From Eutreptiella sp. 'Long Island Sound 2002' (lineage: Eukaryota; Euglenozoa; Euglenophyceae; Eutreptiales; Eutreptiaceae), in contig OZ038382.1 of assembly GCA_964036045.1 (NCBI GenBank), positions 133,228,442-133,292,441 of the forward strand: a stretch of 64,000 nt of DNA. The letters run 5' to 3'. The notes under the pieces were generated by a model, which made no database searches, had not been told where the DNA came from, and saw only the letters and a list, made by a program, of their open reading frames with translations. Below are positions 12,122-22,300 of the stretch, piece after piece. The first letter of the stretch is position 1. Every line of letters begins with the position of its first letter. A program made the translations under genes and the position numbers.

Positions 12122-13793
12122 ATACGCATTCCTCTGAGAGTTCATCCTCCTCTGGGGTGCTCACATGGGAACCCCATACGCTCTTCATGAGCTTTAGATC
12201 CACCTCTCGTTGCCAGGTGATAATCTTCTGTTCTAGGTCCTCCTTCAGTTGGGAGATATCTCCCATAGACCGTTGCTTCAACGGCCATGAGCGGCGGGTA
12301 GGCCTAGCGTAGCATAGCTTGTTCGCCACCAATCTCCTCTTGGATTCCTGGTACTCTCTGAGCCTGGATCCGGGGTCCAACTCCTCGTTCAAGGGCTCAT
12401 CTCCCCCCATGGAGAGTAGGGGCTTCTGTGGGGCTGTGTATTCGGCGTTCTCCTCTTCCTCCACGCACGTCTGCACGAAGAAGGCGTCATGCTTAGTTTC
12501 GTCATCAGAGTGTATTAAGCTGGGTAGCTCGGATAGCCCACAGTCTGAGACTACATCAGGATTAGGTACATGGCAGGGGGAGTTGGGGACAACAGTGTCA
12601 GACACGACGTACTCGTCTCCCCCAGGAGTAGTTTCTACAGCGTCTCGGGGCCAGCGTTGGTTTTTCAGGACATCCAGGGTGTAGCCGCTGCTCTCACGTT
12701 GAATCTCCTTGATCAAAGCAGGGTCCAGATCTTCCCAGGCTGCTGGGGCGAGGCCCCCGTCCACCAGCTTACAATGGTTTCGCATTGTGGTTCTCCGATG
12801 GGCGTTTTGCGACCCAGAGGCACGTAGATGGCGTCGTCCGGCAGCTGGATGGAGGTGAGCGCCAGCTTCTCCAATATAGTAAACCAATACTCATTTCCCC
12901 AATTGGCTCCCCGATCGGGGGAACACAGGACCATACGGGAACGTTCCAGTGCCACCTTGGTCAGGACCTTCCCCAGTTCACTGAACCGGGGGTTCCCCTA
13001 GTCCACCCCGAAAGAGGGCCAGTAAAATTTGTAGGCGGAATTTTTCCCCTTACTGCAGTAGAGGTCCAAGACATGTTGCTTGTCGCTGGCAAATAGCTCC
13101 ACATTCAGGGCTTTCCCCAGAGTATCCCAACTCCTTCAGACCTTGGTCTAGGACATCCCCAAGGAGCAGATAGTCCTCGGTTTCCGAGGCGACCATCATC
13201 GTAGAGGGCTCCTTCTGGCATACCCTAAGGTAGCTAGATGTCTCTTCAGAGTGCTCCAGTAGTACAGATGCCCCTCCGTCACCATGGTCCACTTGGAGGA
13301 TGTAGGGTGCTTGCAGCGTGAGGGATAGAATCTCGGAATGCTCGACGACGAAGTCGGTCGCCAGTACGAAGTCGAAGGCTTCGATGTCCATCGCGTAGAA
13401 CCGATGGGCAATGCTTCTAGAACCCATAGGCACATCGAGCTCACAGTCCCCACAACTGTGTACCACATGCCCATCTTTCATGCGGATGGCTGCCGTAGGC
13501 ATGATGTTCTTCAGGTCCCCACGAGGTAAAATTTTCTTGGCCACAATACATATAGTGGCCCTGGTATCTAGTATCCCCAGGTATTCTCGTCCCCCAAGAC
13601 AGATACGTACCCAAAACACCAGATCTGTAGATCCCCCGGAGCGTCCCTGTCTGAACTCCGCGGGGCAGCTCACTTCAAACCCCTTCTTCTGCAGTTTCCG
13701 CGCCATGCGCATGAAACGGGAATGTTTGCAGGAGTTTGACGGGTCCCCGTCTTTGTTGGCACGCTTAGTCCCTTGTTCTTGTTGGGCTTGCGT
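12122..13793 (-). pseudogene. Element B pol N-terminus: decayed protease, Dam/DIRS-like domain, linker toward RT
   Basis: Immediately after the gag TAG the same frame is open to 13,050 and encodes a retropepsin-like domain whose active-site triplet reads DTR (ILDTRATI) instead of DTG. FVLATDFV is the second signature. In another phase, about 13,105 to 12,740, lies a domain with ELFASDKQHVL, YCSKGKNSAYKFYW and GNPRFSELGKVL. It matches the spacing of the methyltransferase-like tail domain of DIRS-type retroelements and corresponds to the domain at the same place in elements A and C. A charged linker follows (12,887-12,122). Frameshifts and an internal TAG make it non-functional. The RT and integrase parts are not in the window: the LTR of element C cuts B at 12,121. 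Confidence 0.65.
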
Positions 13794-13796
13794 CTA
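13794..13796 (-). promoter_or_regulatory. In-frame TAG between gag and pol (element B)
   Basis: Gag of element B also ends in TAG (followed by ACG CAA). The next 27 codons run in the same phase into the protease without a stop. This third, older family has the same gag-TAG-pol layout as A and C. Confidence 0.5.
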
Positions 13797-14938
13797 TGAA
13801 CGGGCCATAGGCCCCGTGTTTGGCTGCCCACCAGAGGGCTCAGAGTTCCCCCCGGTTGTGGGACTGGGGTTCCCTCCGGACTGGTTAGCGTTCTTGTCCT
13901 TGTCCGGCTTTTCGTCATAGCCGCCTCGTCCACCTTTGCCCTTCTCTTGGCCTTTGCAACGACCCTTGGACATGCCCTTGCCGCTGTCTTGGTCGGCGTT
14001 GCCCTTGCCACTGCCCTTGCCACTGCCGTTCTCGGTCTTGGGCTTCGCCAAGAGGCGTTGCTTGTGGTAGCACTCGTCCTCGTAGTGCTTCATCTTACCA
14101 CAAAACGCACAGGTGATTGTGCACCTGTAGTGGTCCGGCATTTTGGCTTTGCCGCCGGTGTTGCTCTTTTGCTTCTTCCTCTGGACCACAAAACAGTTCC
14201 GTTGGTCGCAACCAGGGGCATGAAGCGGGCAACCCTGTTCATCTCCGGCATCACACCTGAAGAGCTCCTGGACCCTCCTCACGATGGGAGCATTTTTGAG
14301 GGTAGTCCCCTTGCCAGGTCGGGGTCCCTGGTATCCCCGCCCATGGCTCCCAGGGCCGCCTCCTCCAGGGCGATAGGCATTCAGGTGCTGCTCGCTTTCT
14401 TTCTCCAACGGGAGCTCCAAAAGCAGCACAGACAAGTCCTCATAGGTGAGGGTTCTTGCCTTGCGCTCCGCCGTAGCCCGACGTTCATCCCACACTTCTC
14501 GTGGGATGTTGGCCACCAACCAGAATAGCAGCTCGTCGCTGCCATAAGAACCAGGCGTCAGTCGCCCTACCCAGTGATCCAAGTCGTCCAGCAATTCGGA
14601 AATCTGGGCTGCCTTGGGGTTGTTGGGCAACACAGCCAGGTTCTGAATCTTGGTACTGATGGAGAGGTCGGTCTCATAGGAAGCGTACTGCCTCTCTAAG
14701 GCAACAACAGCTCGGCGAAGGTAGCAGAGTTCGCCACGATCTGCTTAACCTGCCCCTCCAGGTACTTGGTCTTGCAGCACTGCAGGAGCAGATTGCACTT
14801 CACTTGACCACTACCGTGGGTTTGGCCAGTAATCCTCAGGAACCGGCCAAAATTCCCAGCGAATTTGCTAAGGTCTTTCCCGGTGAACTTAGGCAAGTTC
14901 ACCACAATCTTGGAGGTGGCAATGGCCTTAGCCTCCTT

Positions 14939-14942
14939 GGAA
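14939..14942. repeat. Target-site duplication of element A, left copy (GGAA)
   Basis: GGAA directly precedes TGACGCG of the left LTR. The same four bases follow CCGCTTCA of the right LTR at 32,127-32,130. Confidence 0.85.
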
Positions 14943-17889
14943 TGACGCGTTCCCGTGGGGGGCCGGCCACGGGACGCTGCGGTGACACGCACAAGTGAGC
15001 AGGCAGGCAAGGCACTACGCTCACAAGGGCATCAATACGCCTGTGTCATGTGACAAAGCGTTTCAGAATCCTTGCCACTCTGCAAAGAGGGAACGAAAGT
15101 ATGTACAGCAACACATCAGGATATGTACACATGGGGTTAAGACTGGACTGGGGTAAGGGCATCAAGAGACAATAGACACTCAGTCCCGACTCATATCCCA
15201 ATCCCAGGTCCGACCCTCTCAGTGGCTGATGGGGGCGGGGGCTCAAACACAACCCATGCCCTGCTCAGTCCGGACCCTGAAACCCTGCCAATAGGGGGGG
15301 TGTTCCGCCCAGCCACAGACGAGTTCCTGGGAACCAAGGGGCTCCAAGGCCAACCGACAGTGGCTCCCTATGCTCCCTTAATGGCAGGTCCCAACTCCAC
15401 TCCGAGCCAGAGATATGGCCCCGCCAGTATCACCCAGGAGTTGGTAGCTGAAAATGGGCTGTTTCAGCCCAAACTGAAATTAACTCAAAAATCCCCAAAA
15501 TTGACCCCTCGTCCGGACCCGCCAGAGGTAGGGACGAGGCAACTGACCCTATGCCCTTCGAGTACGAACTCCTTGGAGCCCTCACCCAACCTGGTTCCCT
15601 CTGAGGTCCCGGCATCAGGGCAACACGGATGAGTCAAGTGGGGTCATGATGCCAAAATCACCAAAATTGGCGTCATTCCCACGCGTGGCTCGCCCGGCCA
15701 AGGTAAGGCCAATGGCTCACAGGGTAGGAGGCAGGACCTAGGACTTATATCTGAGTGTACAACTTAGATTTAGGTCCGGGCTCCCTATGGGCTTAGAGAA
15801 ATGGGGCCGCCAATTGACCACACGGAAGAGGGAAATTGGGGTCCCAAAATTGGGTCATTTTGGCTGCCTGAAATGAGCCAAAATTCAGTGTGCTCCCAAT
15901 AGTATATCTCCACGCCGGCTTGGAGATCGGATCCGGCATTCCATACGTGATCCACCGGGAGTCCAACGGAGACTCCCATGCCCTTGGCTCTGAAAGATCT
16001 CCATGCTACTTGGCGTGGTGACGATCCCAATTGGGTCCACAAATGCAAAAATGGCAAAATTGCCCATACTCAATTTGGCCTAGCGCCTTAACGAAGGCAG
16101 CTCCGCTTCGCCCACGTGGTGTGTGGACCATGGGAACCATTACCCATAACACCCATGTCATATATGGTCCATTGGTCCATGCGTCCGGCGTGCGCGAGGG
16201 TTAGAACATGGGGCACGGCGGGCAGCAAAAGTGGAAAAATGCTCAAAATGGCCAAAATTGCGCACACTCATGGTTAGGGCAAATGAGGCACATGCCCGAC
16301 TCGGACCGGAGTGTGCCATAGGATTGGTATCAAGTCATGTTGGTCCAACATATCTTTTGGGCGTAGCCCAACTCCTCCGGTATTGGGAATGGCAGGGTCG
16401 CCAAGTGAGCCCATGATTTGGGATAGTCCCAAATCGCCAACATGGCGGCCACGGTATGCCAAGCCTAAGAGGAGTTATTCGCCGGGTCCAAGATATGTTG
16501 GCTACCGAAGTATGTGCCCTCATAACATACTTGGGTCATGATGTCAATTGAGCGCAACGTTGAGATATACGTTCGCCACTTGACATCATGACGAGCCAAA
16601 AATGGCAAAATTGGCACAAAGACACACAAAAGTGCATTAAAAGGTGCACAATTATATTATAATATCTTTGGCTTGGTTCGTGCAATCAACTAATCCTTCT
16701 AAACACGATGACTTGACACCAATGACCTTCGATCCCACGTATGTGCTCCACTTGGGGCGCCTTGAAAGGTTACGAGCGCTGCTTCCCAAGTGGGCACATG
16801 AAAATATGGAAAAATGTAAAATACACACCTTGCTCCCAACGCATCGCTTCGGGATCACCACACAAGCTTCCCTTCACGAAGGTTAGGCTTGCAATTGACC
16901 GTAGGGAGTACGGAGAACGGGGCTTGCACAATATGAGGTCCATTGGCGGGCTTGTCTTGGAGCAATGGGCCCGCCAAATGGGCACGCAACACAACACATG
17001 GCACATACCAAATATTGCCCAAAAATGTAGCTCCCACCACGATATGTCATGCCCCTCCAAGGGCATAACTTTGTGTCAATCGCTCATAGGAACTCAAGGA
17101 GAGTTCCTATGCAACACCAACACTTGCGCGCTACACTCGAAAGTTATCTTAACGCACGCAATATCATGGTCATAGAGTTATAACGCAAACTCTACCCTCT
17201 TGACCATGATCCATTACACTAGCGCGCATGTGTAGAAACGCAAGGCATATGAAGCTTCCTAAATTACGTCGGGAGTATTGTGAATACATCCCACGTTTCC
17301 TTATCGTCAATACTCGCAAGCGGCACGAGATATGACCTTCACAAGTGGCCTCACGAATCAACTTTGTTTTGCCCATATCTTTAAGACAAATGGAGGGCAG
17401 GATAAAAGGGAAGTTGATTCGTGCATACGGAAGCACGTAGGTCCACTCGAAAGAGGTCAAATCAAGTGCGGGGATGTCGAAGTCGAAAATCCGATTTCGA
17501 CATCTTGAAAAATTCGGATTAAGGTTGCGAGTATTAATTATGAAAATTGCGGAAGCATCCATGCAGTTCCTGGCGACTTTGGAGCCTTCGTGACGGATAA
17601 CGTTAAAATTTCCATTATAAACAGTTAAACTGGCGGTTACGGTAAAGTCGCGAACCAACCGCCAGCAGTCAAAACAGTGAGTATCGGAACGGAAGCGTAA
17701 AAATTGACGGAAACAATATGAAAATAAAACCCTGTTGATTCCTGATATTCTGATACACAAATCTCCGCTGGCGGTGCATCGGTTGCCGATGCGGGGCTTC
17801 ACGGCACGGAACACGCCGTGCATGGGGTTAGTGGACCGGAGACCGGTTGTATGCCGTAACCTGGCCATGGGGTTCTGGGTACCGCTTCA
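14943..17889 (-). repeat. LTR of element A, left copy (3' LTR)
   Basis: On the plus strand it begins TGACGCG and ends CCGCTTCA, and is the direct repeat of 29,181-32,126. On the sense strand the LTR starts TGAAGCGG and ends CGCGTCA. The first part (sense) resembles the LTR of element C. At 2.95 kb it is long for this superfamily. Confidence 0.92.
17170..17868 (-). CDS. Open frame inside LTR A left (232 codons), possible LTR-encoded ORF
   Basis: The frame begins about 20 bases inside the LTR (sense direction) and stays open for 232 codons. Its middle 154 residues align without gaps to the LTR frame of element C, about 47% identical by my count. The other LTR of A carries the same frame. No signal peptide, metal-binding cluster or known domain is obvious. 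Position in U3 means it would be on the 3' end of the genomic transcript, the arrangement known for the LTR ORF of mouse mammary tumour virus; I do not claim homology. A conserved promoter or enhancer could also explain the similarity. Confidence 0.3.
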   Translation of the reverse strand: MARLRHTTGLRSTNPMHGVFRAVKPRIGNRCTASGDLCIRISGINRVLFSYCFRQFLRFRSDTHCFDCWRLVRDFTVTASLTVYNGNFNVIRHEGSKVARNCMDASAIFIINTRNLNPNFSRCRNRIFDFDIPALDLTSFEWTYVLPYARINFPFILPSICLKDMGKTKLIREATCEGHISCRLRVLTIRKRGMYSQYSRRNLGSFICLAFLHMRASVMDHGQEGRVCVITL

Positions 17890-17900
17890 CCCCCCTCCTT
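17890..17900 (-). other. Polypurine tract of element A
   Basis: On the sense strand AAGGAGGGGGG directly abuts the 3' LTR start TGAAGCGG. It would prime plus-strand DNA synthesis. Confidence 0.8.
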
Positions 17901-19378
17901 AGAGCAAACCCTGGGGGGGCTCGATAACACCCACGCATGGCAGCGGGTACCCAGGACCACTCCCTGAAAGGGGGGTGTCACATCCTCACTTCAGTGAGTC
18001 ACAGTAAGATAGGTATCCCACAGTGGGATAGGTATGCTGCTGTAACAGCTCGTAGCACATGTATAGTATCAAGTATCAAGTCCCGGGTCCTGGCGGCGAT
18101 TGTTCGGCATCCAAAGGACCCGTTAACCCATACCAGGCGCACCGGGTGCCGGCTGCTACGGTCACCACCACAGTGGCAGTGGCATACACGGCCAACATAG
18201 GCGTCACACGACGGCCGAGGTGGCCCCACAAGTCGAGAGCGACCACAAAGATCCATCAGGCTACCCCAAGCTTCCCAAGGCCCGCCGACTGGGGAGAGTC
18301 CCCACGGGTCCTTCCTCGGGCGCACCATGTCCATATCCATACGACGCGAGTCCAGAGTGCCATAGTCGAACTCCTTACGAACCCCAAATCGTAAGGGAAC
18401 TCCTCCTGAAGGGATCGGGCATCAAGGCCGTCTTTTCCCTCGCCCTACTACCACGAAGCGTGGCCATACATGAGGGAGTCCTCATGCAGTGTGGGCGGAG
18501 GCGTCGACTCCTCAAACCACCAGTTTCCCAGGCAGACTGACCGAGGTCAGGAGCACCGGAGGCCGCCATCCGAATGCAAGTGCGTCTGCAAATCGGTAGG
18601 CTCACACTGGGACTGACAGTGGCGGACCGCTGGGAGTGTAGTCAGGCAACTGGGCTTCCCGCCTGGCGCCATCAGGATCTCCACACACACAGCGAATAGG
18701 GCAACACGGTATCACGGGCACTCAAACAGTAGAATCTGTAATCAAGTACTGGTCCAGGCTGGACCAGGCTGTAAGGATATGTACACGGCGACTCAAGGCG
18801 CCTCTGTATCCCGATTCGTGGTGAAAAACAGTCCATCCCCTAGCGATGGGCTGATGACACTTAACATACAGATGCACATATCCTGGAGGGCAGAAAGACA
18901 AGCAACAATTTAAGTAAATAGGCGTGTAAACAAACTCAGAACAGAGTGCCAAACCACGCCACGGTCAGGATAAGGCAAATGCAGGAGGATGGACAGGATA
19001 ACGCCTGAGTTCAGGCATATATAGTCTCCAGACACACGTCGACTGGTCTGAATTCCGCAAATGCAATGGAACCAGACCACACACCAAAAAAATCGCAATG
19101 CCGATGACAGCGGCATCCGTTGCGCAACGTCGTATGGGCTTCAAGGCCCCAAGAGCTCAAAAATATGAAGGTCAGTCGCCCTACCTGGTTTCCCAAGGAT
19201 TCAGCAGGGGGGGGAGTGACGAATAGAAGAAAAGAGGGGCCATCCTCCTCTGGATTCAGCAGGGGGGGGTATATGGCCACTCTGTCACCGAAAGATGGAA
19301 GAGAGCAAGCAAGTAAGGGACGGTTCGTCGGCCTCACAAGCGCCTCAAGGCACATCAGGGGAGAGCTCAGGGCGCTGA
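17901..19378 (-). other. 3' non-coding region of element A between pol and the 3' LTR
   Basis: About 1.48 kb without a convincing coding frame. It holds an 8-bp-arm hairpin near 18,015-18,031 (TATCCCAC/GTGGGATA) and a repeated GGATTCAGCAGGGGGGG block at about 19,198 and 19,253. No env-like frame with signal peptide and membrane anchor is visible. Confidence 0.7.
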
Positions 19379-22300
19379 TCAGGCACCCCTGGCTGCAATC
19401 GCCCGGGGGAGTGCTGCCAAGTCCGAAACGTGGATCTTGGTCTTGTTCTTGCGGATGTACTCCATGAAGGGAGTATTGACCCGCGGCACAAACGAGGAGA
19501 CGGGTTCCCAGGTGTCGTGGGACGGCCCATAGCCTCGCCAACGAACCTTGAACTCCAGACCTCCGGGTGCCGAGGCTTTCGGACGCTGAGCCAGGATCCT
19601 CTCGACCGTATAGTCGTCCTGCTCAGCATAGTCGTCGTCCGAATCGGCCTCATGCCTGGCGTAGTCCAGGGACACATGTCGGCCACGGAGGTCGGGTTCC
19701 CGCACACGGAGTTGACTCTCGTGGCGCTCCCGGAACTGTCCGTGACCCACCTTGATGCGGTAGGTGTCCTCACCAATCCTGCGGACCACCTCGCCGGGTG
19801 TGAACCAGGTCTTGGTGCGGTGGGTGCCCATGGGGCGGGGTCTGATCACCCACACCGGGTCTCCCACCCTGAACTTCTGCGCTGTCGAGCTCGGGGCGGA
19901 CTTCTGACGCTCAGCATGCTCCTTCTCAAGCTGCTGGCGGATGTCCCGCGCCGTTTGCTCTTGCCGCGCGAAGAACTCCTTGGCATCCATAGCCATGCCA
20001 TCACCAGACAAGGGAAGTCCCCTACCCAGGGGGTCCCTGCCAAACAGAATCTGGTGAGGGGACAAACCGCCCGGAGTGGGGGTGTCACGATGGGCCTTCA
20101 GAGCAGGCCACATCTCCTCGAACCAGTTCCGCCGTGGATTGGTGATGTGGATCTTGCGCAGCTTCTCGAACAGCTGCCGTCCAGCCACTTCAGCACGGCC
20201 GTTAGACCGGCTGAGATAGGCGACGCTCTTGGCATGACGTATTCCCATGAGGGAACACATAGCCTTGAACCAGCCACCAGTAAACTGGGGCCCTCGGTCA
20301 CTGCAAATGGTGCGGGGGATGTCAAAGACGGTCAGCCAATGACGAATCATCATGACTGCCACTTCCTTGGCAAGCAACCCCTTTTTGCGTGCCGGAACGG
20401 CTACAACGTAGCCGCTGTGGCGGTCCACACAGAGAACCACACAGTCAAAGGTCTCCTTGCCGATGTGCACTTCGGGCATGGAGAAGACGTCCATGGCCAC
20501 GCTCTCCATGGGCTGGTCAGGAACCGGGGTCCATTGGGGTTCCCCCTTGACGTTCCGGTTGTCGGGATTGCAGGCCTGACAGACCAAGCAACCCTTCCTG
20601 ACCCTCTTGATGGCGGTGTAGAGAACGATATGGTCGATCTCGAACCGACGCTGCATGTCAAGAGCTTGCTTCTTGACCCCTGGGTGCAGCATGTGGTGGT
20701 GCCAAGCTTCACACAGCTCGAGCACCCGGGACTCTGGGACTAGCAGCTTACCATTCCGGTAGAGCTTGCCATCTTCCTCAGTCAGCCCCTTTGGCCACTT
20801 CTGCCCGTCGTCAGGGTCGGTCACAGCCCTATACTCGGCCGCAAAGGCCTCAGACTTGGCGTAATCGTCGGTCCAGTCGTCCTGGAGGCAAGACTCTGGG
20901 AAGAGGTGCTTGTCGGACTCCACTCCCACAGGGGGCGCCGGACCGGGCCTTCCGCCCGCGGCACCCACAGGGGCGAGTACACTGACCGCTCTGCTCACCC
21001 TCGAAGCGAGGGGGGCATCTGCGGCCATGACGACGAAGCATTTGGCACCCTCCTCCTCCATCAGGCGCTCCATTTCAATGATCTTCTTGGCTTCAGCGGT
21101 CTCAGCCTCATCGCCATGGGCAGAGATATCCTGCATGCCCTTGCTGGCGGGATAGGCCCACCTACTGAGACAGTCCGCCACGGTGTTATCCTTTCCAGGA
21201 ATATAAACGACCGTAAGGTCGAACTTGGCCAAGGTCTCGTGCCATCTTGCCCGTCGGGAGGCGGGACCTGAGGGGGTGTCCACGTGCTCCTTGTGCCACG
21301 ACTGCAGACTCTGATGGTCGGTGCAGACGGTGACGGGATGGAGGGCTATGTACCCAGCCCATTTCCTGAGAGCCATGACGATGGCATACGCCTCCTTTTC
21401 ACGGGGCGTCCACGTCCGTCTCTGGCCTTCCGCCAGGACTCGGCTCCAGAAGGCCACGGGCACGTGCCTCCCATCGTCAAGCACTTGCTCCAACACAGCC
21501 CCAATGGCGTAGTCGGAAGCGTCGGTGCGCAGGACGAACCCTCGGTCGGGATCCACGAGGTGCAGACCCACTGCGGATAGCAGCGCCTGCTTCATCCCCT
21601 CAAAGGCCCGGTCAGACTCTTCAGTCCAGACCAGAGCCTTCTTGGACCCCTTCTTGGTCTCCTCTCGGTTGCCCTTGAGCATGGTCGTCATGGGGGCTGC
21701 ATACTCGGCATACATTTTGATATACCCCGCGTAGTAATTGCAGAACCCCAAGTACGCCCGTAGCTCAGAGACCGTCTTGGGCTTTTCCCAGTGCTCAATC
21801 GCGGCCACCTTGCCAGGTATGGGCTTTCGCTGCCCGTTCCCGACTACGTGGCCAGCGAAGACCACCTCGCTTACCGCAATGGTGGCCTTGTCACTGCTGC
21901 CCGTGAGTTTGTGCCGGACCAGAAGGTCCAGCACTCGAGTGACGTCCCTCTCGTGTGCCTCCAGGAGCTCCTCGTAGCTCATGCTGGGGTCCCCGGACGC
22001 GATGATCACGTCGTCCACGAAGGGGTCCGCACAGTCGCGCACCGGCTCAAGCAGGTTCTCCAGCATCCGCTGAAAAGCCGCATTGCCGTTGGTAACGCCC
22101 ATGGGCATCACCTTCCACTGGAGAGGTCCAAGTGGGGTGCTCATGGCTGTGCAGGCACGGGACTCCTCGGCGAGAGGCATCTGATGATAACCATGTTTCA
22201 GGTCAATCACCGTGAAGATCCTCCGCCGGTGTTGTTTTTGCAGCATATCCTCAATGAGGGGCAGCGTATAGCTGTCGTGCTGCGTTTGGGCGTTCAGGCC

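Larger units (their letters stand above)
13794..14942 (-). pseudogene. Element B gag, capsid and nucleocapsid part
   Basis: Two overlapping frames (15,010-14,696 and 14,633-13,794) form a capsid-like segment interrupted by one frameshift near 14,690. It includes FTGKDLSKFAGNFGRFL and LLFWLVANIPREVW. A canonical CCHC zinc knuckle follows (CAFCGKMKHYEDEC, around 14,115-14,075), then a GSGKGSGKG basic tail. The segment is cut at its N-terminal side by the insertion of element A: the last B bases before the A LTR are GGAA at 14,939-14,942, and B resumes with GGAA at 32,127. The product would have been the particle protein of an older retrotransposon family. Confidence 0.75.

Noticed and set aside
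17901-19378. An env-like gene downstream of pol in element A
   Set aside because: No frame in the sense direction has a signal peptide, furin-like site or membrane anchor; the longest is under 180 codons and overlaps the end of pol.
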